Source: Mytilus californianus (Eukaryota; Mollusca; Bivalvia; Mytilida; Mytilidae). Taken from it: a DNA stretch of 64,000 nt. This document shows positions 47,016 to 58,059 of the stretch, piece by piece. The notes beneath the pieces are model-generated. The model was not told the origin of the DNA and ran no database searches. It worked only from the letters and a program-made list of their open reading frames with translations. A program made the position numbers and the translations under genes. The DNA lies in assembly GCF_021869535.1 (NCBI RefSeq), contig NW_026262581.1, forward strand, positions 74,615,955 through 74,679,954, written 5' to 3'. Every line of letters begins with the position of its first letter. The first letter of the stretch is position 1.

Positions 47016-47325
47016 TGATAACACAATGTTGACTGATGTACCCCAATTTTTGACATTTTTACCTATTGTGTCTGTTTGTTTTGTTCACGCATCGTTGTCA
47101 ATATAATGGAATTTGATGCCACTGTCATACAAGTGAGAGGTTTAGCTAGCTATAAAACCAGGTTCAATCCACCATTTTCTACATAAGAAAATGCCTGTAC
47201 CAAATCAGGAATATGACTGTTGTTATCCATTCGTTTGATGTGTTTGAGCTTTTGATTTTGCTATTTGAATAGGGACTTTCCTTTTTGAATTTTCCTCGGA
47301 GTTCGTTATTTTTGTGATTTTACCT
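47016..47325 (+). repeat. R1 dispersed repeat, intact reference copy
   Basis: Contiguous through GACATTTTTACCTATTGTG, TTTGTTTTGTTCACGC, CATACAAGTGAGAGG, AGCTATAAAACCAGGTTCAA and GAATTTTCCTCGGAGTTCG. It serves as the reference showing that PLE-3 splits another copy. Promoter-like or coding signals are not evident. Confidence 0.75.
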
Positions 47326-47369
47326 TTTACATGCGACAGCTTATATGAATAATGACACGGATATTCCAC

Positions 47370-47520
47370 TTGTCATAGCCACAATCCTGTTCTCTTTTCC
47401 TCTATTGTGAAATCATTGAATACGACTCATTACGGAATGTTTACCACAAGTTGCGGGTGCCCCTAGCAGAGCAGGTTCTTCTTAGGAGGTTCACGATTCC
47501 TGTTATTCCTTTTTATCAAT
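47370..47520 (+). repeat. Penelope 3'-trailer fragment
   Basis: ATCCTGTTCTCTTTTCC, CGACTCATTACGG, AGCAGAGCAGGTTC and related words match the trailers of PLE-2 and PLE-3 at low identity. An old solo 3' end. Another weak trailer fragment lies near 52070-52190. Confidence 0.5.
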
Positions 47521-47529
47521 TACTAGAAG

Positions 47530-48830
47530 ATAAATTGTCCGATAATAAATTTAAAAATAATTAAAAAAAAATAAGCTTCCAACTACCTTACGCACAGTTG
47601 ACCTTAGATGGATTTGGCTATTATTTTAGTTCCTTTTTGGTCATATGACTCTTCAACGGTTTCGTTTCTTATACATCCTTAGCTTTCAAATAATTAGCTT
47701 TGAACGTTCCTGATGAAGGAAAAGCCAGAAAATCGTTTCAGACGCATAAAATTGTATGTTTTTTTCATTTTTAACAACAATTGGTCGATACCGTTGCTGG
47801 TGGACTATCAGGTATCATCAGCTCAGTAGTCAGTAATTAGGTACGACATGATTTATAACAAACCTTTCTAAAATTGCCTTATTAATTTATAAATCTAGAA
47901 ATTATTGAGATACTAAGGTTTCAACCTCCTAAGGCAAAGTTAACCATAAATGGATTTGGCTATTTTTGTTACGTCCTCTTTGTTCTTATAGCTCTTCAAC
48001 TGTTTCGGTTCTTATACATCCTTGTCTTTCAAATATTCGGCTTTGAGCGTTCCAGATGAAAATCGATCCAGAAAAGTGCTTCGAACGAAAGAAATGTATA
48101 AAGTATTGTTTTCATATTTTACAACCCTGGGTCGATACAGCAACTGTTGGACTATCAGTCCCCGAGGGAAACACCAGCTCGATAGTCAGTACCTCGACTC
48201 AGACATGATTTATAACAAACCTTTCTAAAATTGTCCGATTAAAGATTTAGAGATTATTAAGAAACTAAGGTGTCAACTTCCTTAGGCAAGGTTAACCTTA
48301 GAAGGTTTTGGAAATTATTTTTAGGTCTTTTTTTGGTCGTAAAGCTCTTCTACTGTTTCTGTTCTTATGCTTGGCTTTCAAATATTCGGCTTTGAGTGTT
48401 CCTGACGAAGGTGAACCTACCAAAGTTTTTCGGACGCCTGAAATTTATATAGTGTTGTTTTCATTTTTAACAGCACTAGGGCGATACCATTGATGGTGGG
48501 CTATCAGTCCCCGAAGGTATCGTCAGTTCAGTAGTCAGTACTTCGGAACTGACATGATTCATAACAAACTTTTCTAAAATTGTCAGATTATTAATTTTGA
48601 AATTATAAAGAAACTGAACTCCCTTAGGCAAAGTTGACCTTAGATGCAGTTCGCTATTATTTTAAGTCCTTTTTGGTCATATAGCCCTTAACTGTTTCGA
48701 TTCTTCTACAATCTCGGCTTTCAGATATTCGGCTTTGAGCATTCCTGATGAAGGTAAATCCAGAAAAGTGCTCAGACACATGAAATTTATAAAGTGTTGT
48801 TTTCAAATTTTGTCAAATTTAAAATTTAGC
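47530..48830 (+). repeat. R4 satellite-like array, four monomers
   Basis: Monomers of about 345 bp begin near 47532, 47872, 48230 and 48573 at AATTGTCCGATTA-like starts. Each contains GACTCTTCAACGGTTTCG-type text, a CTTTGARCGTTCCTGATGAA phrase and a CCGTTGCTGGTGGACTATCA-type phrase. The short open frames here share EDEGEPTKVFRT-like translations only because the repeat recurs. Confidence 0.85.
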
Positions 48831-48984
48831 AAGGTTTTTCTTTTGATTATACACGGTGCCGTAGACAAATATGCCTGAAAAGATCATAGCTTATTGGAAG
48901 TCTCTGGAAAAAAACAACGCGAGATTTGTCGCTTACTGGTAAAATTGATTAAGAAAACAAAAAGATTCCAAACTAGTTTAACTC

Positions 48985-49290
48985 CGCCAAATTCTGTATG
49001 TGCCTGTCCCAAGTCAGGAGCCTGTAATTCAGTGGTTGTCGTTTGTTGCTGTACGCATATTTGTTTTTCGTTCATTATTTTGTACATAAATCAGGCCGTT
49101 AGTTTTCTCGTTTGAATTGTTTTAAATTGCCATTCCGTTGCCTTTTATAGCTGACTGTGCGGTATGGATTTTACTCATTGTTGAAGGCCGTACGGTGACC
49201 TATAGTTGTTAATTTTTGTGTCATTTGGTATCTTGTGGAGAGTTGTCTCATTGGCAATCATACCACATCTTCTTATTTTTACATATATCC
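48985..49290 (-). repeat. R2 dispersed repeat, near full length
   Basis: Contains GTGCCTGTCCCAAGTCAGGA, TAAATCAGGCCGTTAGTTTT, GAAGGCCGTACGGTGACC and ACCACATCTTCTTATTTTT. It is the reverse complement of 60956-61270. Confidence 0.82.
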
Positions 49291-50580
49291 AAGTGTTTAA
49301 TATCGGAAAAAAGACTTACAAGGAGGCCTCCCATATAATCATGACCACAATATATAAAAGCTGAAGAGTATTTTTAAGGCGATTGTTATGTAACTGAAAT
49401 ACTCTAGCGGAAATCAGGATGGAAACGGGCGTTGGAAGTAATGCGAGGTATCTTATAAAACTTCAGAAATGAATATTCATGTAGACATACATGCAAATGT
49501 TCTGGTCGGTTTGTTACTGTACTTCAAGGATACAATTACTCCTTCTACGCCTATACACAATATGTAGATATTACTTTCTTCAGTCAATAACAGCGGTACA
49601 AATTTGTAAGAGTCTGAAATTCTTATAAAATAAGACCACAATGCTTTTAAGTAATAACACAAAGTGGTATTTTAGATATGTTATACTTAGTATCATCAAA
49701 CAGAAATATTTGAAGCTATGAATAACTCAATATCCCTTTCCTTTCACATTCTGTACGATTAACAATCTAAACGAAAAATACACAAAGGTTTGTCTAAAAC
49801 GTAGTTGAAGTTATGAATTGGTAAATACAATGTACTGTAGTATTACTCTCCGGAGTACTAATAATCCAAGATGATTCTCCTGTTTCTTATCTGACTATAA
49901 CTATCACTTTTTTATAATAATTATAATAATTCTGTAAATGTTTTAAAACAGAGCAACTGAACTGAAATATCTTATTTCACCAGGAGTAATGATGATCTGA
50001 ATTTACGGATTAAAATGTAACCTTTGCGGGTAGATATATGTCGCTGAAATGAAAGATAGGCTAAACAAACGAATGTGCACAGTCATAGATCAGGCATTGA
50101 TAACAATTCAAACGACATTATTTATCAACTATTTAATTAGTCTGATCATTCCATTTTCTATTCCAGAATTACTATGAAACTACTTACTCTAGGATGGTGT
50201 AAATCATATATGTGTATACTGAAACTTCAAAGTTTGGTTACAGTACTTACGATGTATGACTGTGTCTCATCACACTAATGTTTTCGCAGTCTTAGTACTT
50301 TTAGTACCAGAATATTCGTCTTTTACGTAATTTAACTGATTGTGTCCTTTTACGATTGTCACATTTTGACTGATTGTGGATTTCTATGGCGAATGATGTA
50401 TGCATAAAAGGAGACGCTTATCTGTCGACGCACCTGTCCTCGCTCCTTTTGGAGTTCTTGCGATTCCCTCAATTTGTGTTTGTCACCTTCATTAGTTTTC
50501 TTAATCGATTCCTTAGAATTGAACATCGGTAAACTACTGTTGCTTTAATTAACAGTCCCTCTCTTCGTGCAATAGTTAAA
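49291..50580. other. Non-coding stretch
   Basis: No exon or known repeat is recognised. AT-rich, with only short chance frames. Confidence 0.4.
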
Positions 50581-50584
50581 AAAA

Positions 50585-51600
50585 ACATATTTGACCTTTC
50601 TACCCTTTGTACAAGTATTCCTAAAAGACAATACAAGTCTTATCTTATTGAATAAAATGTAATGGTCAACGTAGATAGAAATATCTTGTGTTAGGAAGAA
50701 GTAAACCAATTAAAGTTTGAGTCCTGAAACTTACATCATCAACATGCTTGACATAATGTTTGACAGCATATTCATTACATTTTGAGGGCGTGTTTTTCAA
50801 CTGGCTTTTGCATTTCTTTGAAAACCAACCGCGCTTCTCTCAATTGTCGGCTTGTTCCCTTTTTCCTAAGAGGCAGACCTCATACATATACTTCTCGTGA
50901 AAAGAAGCTTGTATTAGCCGTTTACTTCACGTTGAACTATACAGATGATGTCCTCTCACAAAATAATTAAAGTTTTATTACAATGTTGATCGCATCTTTC
51001 CCGTTAAACTTTACATAAAGGATTCCATCGATATAACCGAGTCTGCTTTATATCTTGACTTGCATCTATAAATTTACAAGGAGGGTCGATAGAGAACTAA
51101 ACGATATGACAAAAGAGATGGTTTCAATTTTCGTATTGTTAACTTTACATTTCTGTGTAGCAACATTCCAGCAGTAAATGCATATGGCGTAATCATCTTT
51201 AGTTTGATGTTTATCAAATGATTGCGTTTACTGTCATTATTTCTTGATAGAGAGTTGCTGCTTTCATGAAAGCTATTGAACCTAGGGCTCAAAAGACTAA
51301 AGGTAAAGCTGAAGTAATTCCGTCAAAGGTTTTACCGAAGCCATCGTGGTTTGTTTGATCATAATGGAATATTTGTCAAAGATAACAACAAATATGTTTC
51401 GCCTGTGGTAGCAACACTCCTTCATTTTCTCGATTGTTACATAATCGAATGCAACTTATCTTTGAGTGTTTCCTTGTAATGTGTAACACGACGGGTGTCG
51501 CTAGTGGAGCAGGAACTACCTATTCCACGAGAGAATCCTGACCACCCCTAGTTTTGGTTCAACGGGTTTGGTGTTGCTTTTGCTTTAATTCTAAATGTTG
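50585..51600 (+). pseudogene. PLE-5: heavily eroded Penelope-like element
   Basis: FDLSTLCTSIPKRQY (about 50590-50634) matches the FDFSxLxTxIPHSK RT block. LNYTDDVLSQN (50932-50964) is the catalytic box, with both Asp kept. A KRYDKRDGFNF-like block is near 51095-51130, and a trailer with AACACGACGGGTGTCG is at 51486-51501. Frames are broken repeatedly. Same family as PLE-1, 2 and 3. Confidence 0.72.
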
Positions 51601-52299
51601 TATTTTTTAATGTCTGTGTTGTCTTTATCGGTAAAAGAGAGACAAAAGATGCCAAAAGGATATTCAAACTCATAAGTCGAAAACAAACTGACAATGCCAT
51701 GGCAAAAATACGAAAAAAGACCAAAAGATAAACAACAGTACGCATAAAACAACCTAGAAAACTAAAGACTCAGCAAGACGAGCCCCCTCAAAAACCCGGG
51801 GCGATCTCAAGTGCTTTGGAAGGGAAAGCAGATCTTGTCCAAATGTGATAAGAGCCTTGTTTACCCTTTGTAATTGTAAGACCTACTCTCATTTCAAATT
51901 TTCACATTCCGGCAAGTTATAGGGTTAGATAATTTACATGTAACGATGGGTTTTTTTTATTTAGTGATGTCTTAGAGTTAGATAAGAGACATTTATAAAA
52001 CAGCTATTGTAACTTGTCTTATCACTGGAAATGACTCATCAAAGTAATTCATGAAAGCATAAATTTCTAACCCTTTTGGGGCACCTGAGCTCATCGCCGG
52101 TTTTAATTGGGATTCTTGTTACTCAGATTTTGGTTTTTTGTTTACTGTTTTGTGAACTGTATAACGCGCGTCTGGCGTACAAAATGTTAATCATGGTATC
52201 TATGATGATTTTATTTACTACTCTTTTTGGTGTCTGATATTACATAATGGTTTTTGATTGATCAATTGGTACATTCTCCCTCTTGTTCAGCAACCAGTG

Positions 52300-53935
52300 T
52301 AAGTATATTCAGCACTTTCAGGTTACAAAATTGATACCGTCATCTAGTACTGGGAGTATCTTTCTGTTTCTGAAATGTAACTTGTCACAAACACGAATTT
52401 TGAATTTGTAAAAAAAAAATTAAAAATCTTGACAATTTTTCTATTAGAAGCGGCATTTATGCCATTTTTTTGCCAAAGAAAATTAAGTTTTATGAAAACT
52501 ATTTAAATTGCATTTTTATGGAGAAAACATAAAATGAAGAAACAAATGATTAAGACAAATTTTTAAATAATTCATCATTTTATAATGATTCGTAATGTTA
52601 TTGTTATCATTATGGAACGCGGGAAGCACATAAATAGATAATCACAATTTATCGGGGATAATGATAGTTTATCGGTCGACTATTATAGATGTACGGCGTA
52701 ACTTGAGTATACTTTACGGTCGATCGTCATAGATGATCTAATTAATGTGACTCGCGCGCAGACAATGATAGTTACTTCTTTGATAATGCATTAACAGTCG
52801 ATAAGGTGAATTGTTTCGACAATGATAGTTAATCTCGGCCGAGTGAATTAAAACACGAGTCGTAAATTTGATAATTTTAGATAAAACCGGAAATGCTTGC
52901 CAATTGTAAAATCGATTTTGATTGGCGGTCAACTTTTTCTACTGTTGCTTTGCGAATTGACGAAAACGACAACACTTCAAGAGAGTGGATGGAAGTTAAT
53001 TCCTTAAAACAATAGTTACTCTTTCTAAAACATGTTGTGTGGATGGAAGTTAATTGTCATTATCTGTAGAGCACGTCTTTATCTAAATATTTACCAAAAA
53101 AATAAAAGATGAGAAAATACTAATGCCTTGATCTGAAATTCCTTTAGAAGAATAACCGCTTGTATCCTAAAAAATAAATTTTATTAGAATGAAGGATCAC
53201 TAAAAATAAGTATTGGAATAGGTTGTTGTACTTTTAAATGATATATCATAAATATAATGGTATTACAATCTGTAATTTACTCAAACTACATGTAATATTA
53301 AAGTATAAGATAAAAACGGATTTCAAATGGAGCCGATCGTTATCTTAATCACGATAAAGCATTTAACTTTAACTGATGAACAATCATTATCACACAGTGT
53401 TGTGAAAAATAAGTAGTCTGTAACCTTAGATTTGATTTACAAAAAAAAATCATGCATAATTCATTATATTTAATGGAGACATTCCAGTAATAAGTTATTT
53501 ATGTTGTGGAACAGGAGTCGACAGGTTTGCTGCGTACCAGAATATCAAATAAGTATACCATCCAATCAAATTAACTGACATTGTCACTGTTGAAAGTAGA
53601 AAAAAGACAAGTGTTTTTTTTTTTACATTTGTGAAGTTTTATCTTAGACACAATTGATTTCTTAGGGGATACCTAGGTCAAATAACTGAGTTTGCGTGTT
53701 CCAAATCTTTGTTTAATATAAAATTTAAGGTCAGTTCAACTTTGATGTCAGATTTTTAAGTGGAAAAAAAACATGTTAATGTTCACGAATATGTCATAGT
53801 GATTTTAATTAGGCTATGTTATTTCCTTTGAAACAAAACAGAGAAACTCACGATTTTTTTTCTTCATTATTCAACACTTATGTCCAATTGAAATTGATGT
53901 CATGGAGTAATAATCAGCTCATCAAGCTTTCACCT
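52300..53935. other. Non-coding stretch
   Basis: Nothing recognised. GACAATGATAGTTA recurs at 52762 and 52819, and GTGTGGATGGAAGTTAATT recurs near 52985 and 53038, indicating minor local repetition. Confidence 0.4.
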
Positions 53936-53954
53936 TCGTATATATATATATATA

Positions 53955-54045
53955 TAGGTGGCCGAGTGGTCTATAGCGCTGGACACAGTGCAGGCGGTGT
54001 TGTCTCGATATCTCAATAGCATGAGTTCTAATCCCGGCGACGGAA
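53955..54045 (+). mobile_element. tRNA-derived SINE, copy 2
   Basis: A-box TGGCCGAGTGG (53959-53969) and B-box GAGTTCTAATCCC (54023-54035), directly after a TA microsatellite. The 3' body includes CAAATTTGCAGATTTAACAT and TTTAGAGTAATTATGAATAT, shared with copy 3. No tRNA acceptor stem is possible. Confidence 0.82.
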
Positions 54046-54374
54046 GAAAAAAAATTTGCTTCCGCAAATTTGCAGATTTAACATTGTTGTGCTGATATTT
54101 AGAGTAATTATGAATATAATATGTGTTTTCAGTCGTGTATCACCTTCACTGGTGATCCAATGGATGGATATGTTGTAGAATTGTCACTTGTTTAGACGTA
54201 CTTATCAAAATAATTATTTCTGTGACTGCATCATACGATCCTTTAAGATAGATAATTTAGCTAATCTGCAATTAATTCCATCTTCATGCCTAATATATCA
54301 TGTACTGTGTTACAACTCTAGATTCTACTGACGAGGAAAGGTAACACTATTCCACCGAAATCTGAATTTTAGTT

Positions 54375-54520
54375 CAGTCTAGGTGGCCGAGTGGTCTAGA
54401 ACGCTGGACACAGTGCAGGCGGTGTTGTCTCCATATCTCAATAGCATGAGTTCGAATCCCGGCGAGGGAAGAACAAAAATTTGATTCAGCAAATTTGCAG
54501 ATTTTAGAGTAATTATGTAT
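54375..54520 (+). mobile_element. tRNA-derived SINE, copy 3
   Basis: A-box TGGCCGAGTGG (54384-54394) and a good B-box GAGTTCGAATCCC (54448-54460). The 3' body GCAAATTTGCAGATTT then TAGAGTAATTATGTATATAT matches copy 2, with an internal deletion relative to it. R5 follows in reverse orientation. Confidence 0.82.
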
Positions 54521-54538
54521 ATATATAAATGCGATTTG

Positions 54539-54682
54539 TTAAAATATACTTTTCACTTTTTTGGTCTTTTGGAAAATGTTGTTTGTGCTGTATTTAGACC
54601 CCTCCACCAAGAAATTTGTTTTACATGCACACGTATAAAAATTGCGGTTTTTATACAACGCAATCATAGGTTTGAACGTTCT
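54539..54682 (-). repeat. R5 repeat, reverse copy
   Basis: The reverse complement of 46137-46295, including GTTTGTGCTGTATTTAGACC and TTTATACAACGCAATCATAG. Confidence 0.82.
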
Positions 54683-54845
54683 TGTTTATATATAAATAAT
54701 TTAATTTTGGATGTAACGCGTCTTCTGATTGGCTGACGTTGTTTTGTTTATCAGCTCATAGACATAATTTTGTCATGTGACCGTTACGTCATCAACGTTT
54801 TTTCATGGTTTACTCCGGTTTAAAATGGAATTTAGAATTATATTA

Positions 54846-55000
54846 TAAGAAATGACTGTAATATTTTTTCTGTCTATTCGAAATAACATAAAAAATGTGG
54901 TGCACACTTTAAAATAACCCGCTACGCGGGTTATTCAGTGTGCACCACATTTTTGATGTTATTTATTCATAGACAGAAAAAATATTACAGTCATTCCTTA
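54846..55000. mobile_element. 155-bp hairpin element
   Basis: Left TAAGAAATGACTGTAATATT pairs with right AATATTACAGTCATTCCTTA. The pairing continues through GTGGTGCACACT / AGTGTGCACCAC and AATAACCCGC / GCGGGTTATT to a three-base loop at TAC. Flanking text (GATTGGCTGACG upstream, GGCGTCAGA downstream) may belong to a larger element. Confidence 0.88.
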
Positions 55001-55226
55001 ATTAACGTCATATAACAATCACTTTCCATTGTGGCGTCAGATATTTTCTATTGTAACGTCAAAATTTTACGGGAACCTTTGCGATGTCCAGTATTGGCGG
55101 ACAAATAGCGATAAGGTGTATTCTTCCTCACGCAAACATTGGAAATGTAACAAGTAATATTTTTAACTTTGAGAAATAATGTTTATTGTTAATCATTTGT
55201 TAAACTTTTCACAAAACTTTTTTTAC

Positions 55227-56959
55227 TCACTGTGATACGAATTTTGTTAACTCACTTTGATACATTTTTTTGATTTTTTTCTTCAAATTTTTTAAAATTT
55301 TTGTTGAAAATAAAACATAATTTGATATATGCTTTCTTTTTTCTTCATCAATATTAAGTGGAAAACGTCCTAGCTCACCATATATCATACAGTTGGGAGT
55401 GGAAGATTTTAGATTCAGGAGCAACTTACAAAATTTTAGATGAACTTTTTCAATAATACCACAGTTACTGAATCCCCATATTTTTGATTCATATAACAGA
55501 TAAAATTGAGAATGGAAATGGGGAATATGTCAAAGAGTCAACAACCCGACCAAAGAGCAGACAACAGCCGAAGGCCACCAATGGGTCTTCAATGGAGCGA
55601 GAAAATCCCGCACCCGGAGGTGTGCCTCAGCTGGCAGGTTTGACTTTTCTATCAAAAAGATCTAACTGATAATAAACTGATAGGCATGAAAACAAAGTGT
55701 AAATTGTCTGGTAATCATCCACATGAAAAACATAATATTTTGGTTTTGGATACACTAACTTTTAATTTCCAGATTTTACAGTATTCATCAAAAATATCTA
55801 ACTGACTTTGAAGATCTTGTGGTGTTTCGGACATCAAAACAGTATCATTTGCATATAATAATAAAAAGATATTAAGAAATGCATCAAGTTCATGTTCTAT
55901 TTCTTCTGTAACTTTGAAAAGGCCTTTCCAGTTTTTCGTCTGTAAAAAAAATTCCAAATCATTTAAAAATACTGCAAACAAAAAGGGGACATGTTTCCCC
56001 CCTGACTTATCCCATTATTACACGGAAAGTAATCAGACTTTCTGCTGTTAAAAATAATATTTGATTTTATATTTTTGTACATTTTTTTATGACATTTAAC
56101 ATTTTCCCATTTATATTGTTTAAAAGTAACTTATGCCAAAGCCCATCCTCCAAATTTTGTCAAAAGCCTTTTCAAAGTCTATAAATGCACAATAAAGTTT
56201 TTTTTCTTTCTTCTCTTCAGAAGTTCAAACAGAGAATGCAATATAAATAAATTATCCATAGTGCTATAACCTTGCCTAAAACCACATCGTGTTTCATGTA
56301 AAATCAGGAAATCGTCAGAATATGTGTTCAAACGCTCGGTTAAAACAGCCGTAAACAGTTTACCCAAACATCTAACAATGGTTATTGACCGAAAATTTTG
56401 AGGATTTTTTCTATCTCCTTTATTTCTAAATATTAGTATAATATTACCAACTAGCCAACTTTCTGGTACAAATCCGGTATCAAATATCAAATTGAATAAA
56501 TGTTCATGAATATCGATAAGCTGGTTTGAAGTTGTTTTTATGTATTCATTTATAACAGCATCTTCGCCACCAGTCTTATCATTTTTCATTTGTTTTTATA
56601 CATTTCAAAATTTCTTCTTTTTCTATATACAAATTCAAATCAACTCCATTATAATCCGTCGGAGCAGTGTTCAGATCCTTAGAGAAATCACATAATTTCT
56701 CTATTGGGATATCCGGTTGTTTTTTTTTACGCTTTCCCTGGTTAAATAATTTCCAATAGTCTCTGGAATTCTTTGTTCTCAATTCTTTCAGTTTTTTTTT
56801 AAAGATTTTGCCGGTATAATCTATGCTTATTGTCGAGAGTTTTCTTATATATTTACAGGTCCATGTAATGCACAGAGACGCCATCCACAGTACAAGTAAA
56901 ATAACAATATAAAAAAACACAAACCAATTGCTACTTCTACCTATATTGATATTATACAC
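55227..56959 (-). pseudogene. Non-LTR retrotransposon (LINE) reverse transcriptase relic
   Basis: On the minus strand: DYWKLFNQGKRKKKQPDIPI and EEILKCIKT (56580-56959), a shift, then NDKTGGEDAVINEYIKTTSN, GFVPESWLVGNIILIFRNKG, GDRKNPQNFRSITIVRCLGK and TRCGFRQGYSTMDNLFILHS (56179-56589). After further breaks come FAVFLNDLEFFL and LLLYANDTVLMSE (55715-55981), then LDLFDRK and KLLLNLKSSTPNCMIYGELG (55227-55500). The catalytic YADD box reads YAND (55845-55856), so an aspartate is lost. About 80 residues are missing before LDLFDR. The insertion at 55499-55636 interrupts the C-terminal region. The block layout fits the jockey/CR1/RTE-like side of LINEs; I cannot place it more finely. Confidence 0.8.
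55499..55636 (-). mobile_element. Solo 3' tail of the PLE-4 family, nested in the LINE
   Basis: On the minus strand this matches 31325-31465 at the end of PLE-4: CAGCTG near the start, TCCGGGTGCGG, CCCATTGGTGGCCTTCGGCT, GGTTGTTG and TTCCATTCTCAAT at the end. LINE coding text resumes on both sides. It is only about 135 bp, so it is either a very short 5'-truncated copy or a non-autonomous tail element. Confidence 0.8.
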
Positions 56960-57487
56960 AATCTGTTATACACTTTCAAATGTGATAGTATATTTACTTT
57001 ACATGAAGTCTTACATTTGTTTCCTGTACACAATATTTTTGCCTCTAGTACTTGGTGTATATAATTTTTGTATTATTGATTAGGGTAGAAATTATGATAA
57101 ACATTACCTTATTATCCACTTTTTTCTAAATGATTTTTATTACTATATAAAGAATTAAGTTAATCAAATCGTTTTGCTCCTGAATTACTATATATTAGTC
57201 CGGAACAAAAGATTTATCTTTTATATATACATTATCATTCTACTTACATCATTACACATCATTAGATACTTATGTGTTTTTTATTCTGGGATTTTGTACA
57301 AATGCCCGGCTGAGTGAAATGGTTTTGGGTTACACGCTTTGACGTATAATAAATTTTCTTCCTTTTTTCCACCTTGCACTAAGACCCAAATGTAAAATGA
57401 CATGTTATCAACAGCTTTTGACAACCGTTTATATTTTGATTTGATAGTCCTGCATAGAAATATTTCATTAAAAGATGTGCAGTAAAC

Positions 57488-58059
57488 TATGGCATGGTAT
57501 TGGTTGCAAAAATTTGATATTTTTCATTTAAATGCAATATTTTTCATTTAATTGGTGTATTTTTCATTTAATTGGTATATTTTTTCATTTATATGCAATA
57601 TTTTTTCATTTGTATGGTATATTTTTTCATTTAAATGGTATATTTTTTCATTTATATGCAATATTTTTTATTTTAATGGTATAATTTTTCATTTATATGG
57701 TATATTTTTTCATTTAAATGCAATATTTTTTATTCAAATGGTATAATTTTTCATTCAAATGGTATAATTTTTCATTCAAATGGTATAATTTTCCATTCAA
57801 ATGGTATAATTTTCATTCAAATGCAATATTTTTTATTCAATTGGTATAGTAGTTTTTTATTTATATGCAATAATTGCATTATGGGAAATTCTTTGACGTC
57901 ATAAGGTCAAATTTGCAACAACGTTTGTGATTGGTCGGAAATTGTTTGGATGTCTCCCCTTTCTTTCTAAACATGGGTGACCAAGAATTAAAAAACGCGT
58001 CAGAATATCGCCCCTCTAACTAAATCTAACGTTCGTGCGAGTCCTGCACTGGCTGTTAA
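57488..58059 (+). repeat. Left TIR of the Foldback-like element
   Basis: After a 25-bp end, about 16 diverged monomers of TTTTTCATTTAAATGGTAT (19-21 bp, alternately ending GGTAT or GCAAT) fill 57513-57880. The inner 180 bp is unique. It contains a TGACGTCA palindrome (57894-57901) and an inverted CCAAT box (GATTGG, near 57930), and ends CCTGCACTGGCTGTTAA. The open frame 57552-57746 is a translation of the minisatellite. Confidence 0.88.

Noticed and set aside
46721..54467. Functional tRNA-Leu or tRNA-Ser genes
   Set aside because: A and B boxes are present but the acceptor stem does not pair and the 3' side runs into SINE body sequence.
57552..57746. Protein-coding gene (FNWYIFSFICNIF-type repeat), with a twin at 62297-62491
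   Set aside because: Both are translations of the 20-bp minisatellite in the inverted terminal repeats.
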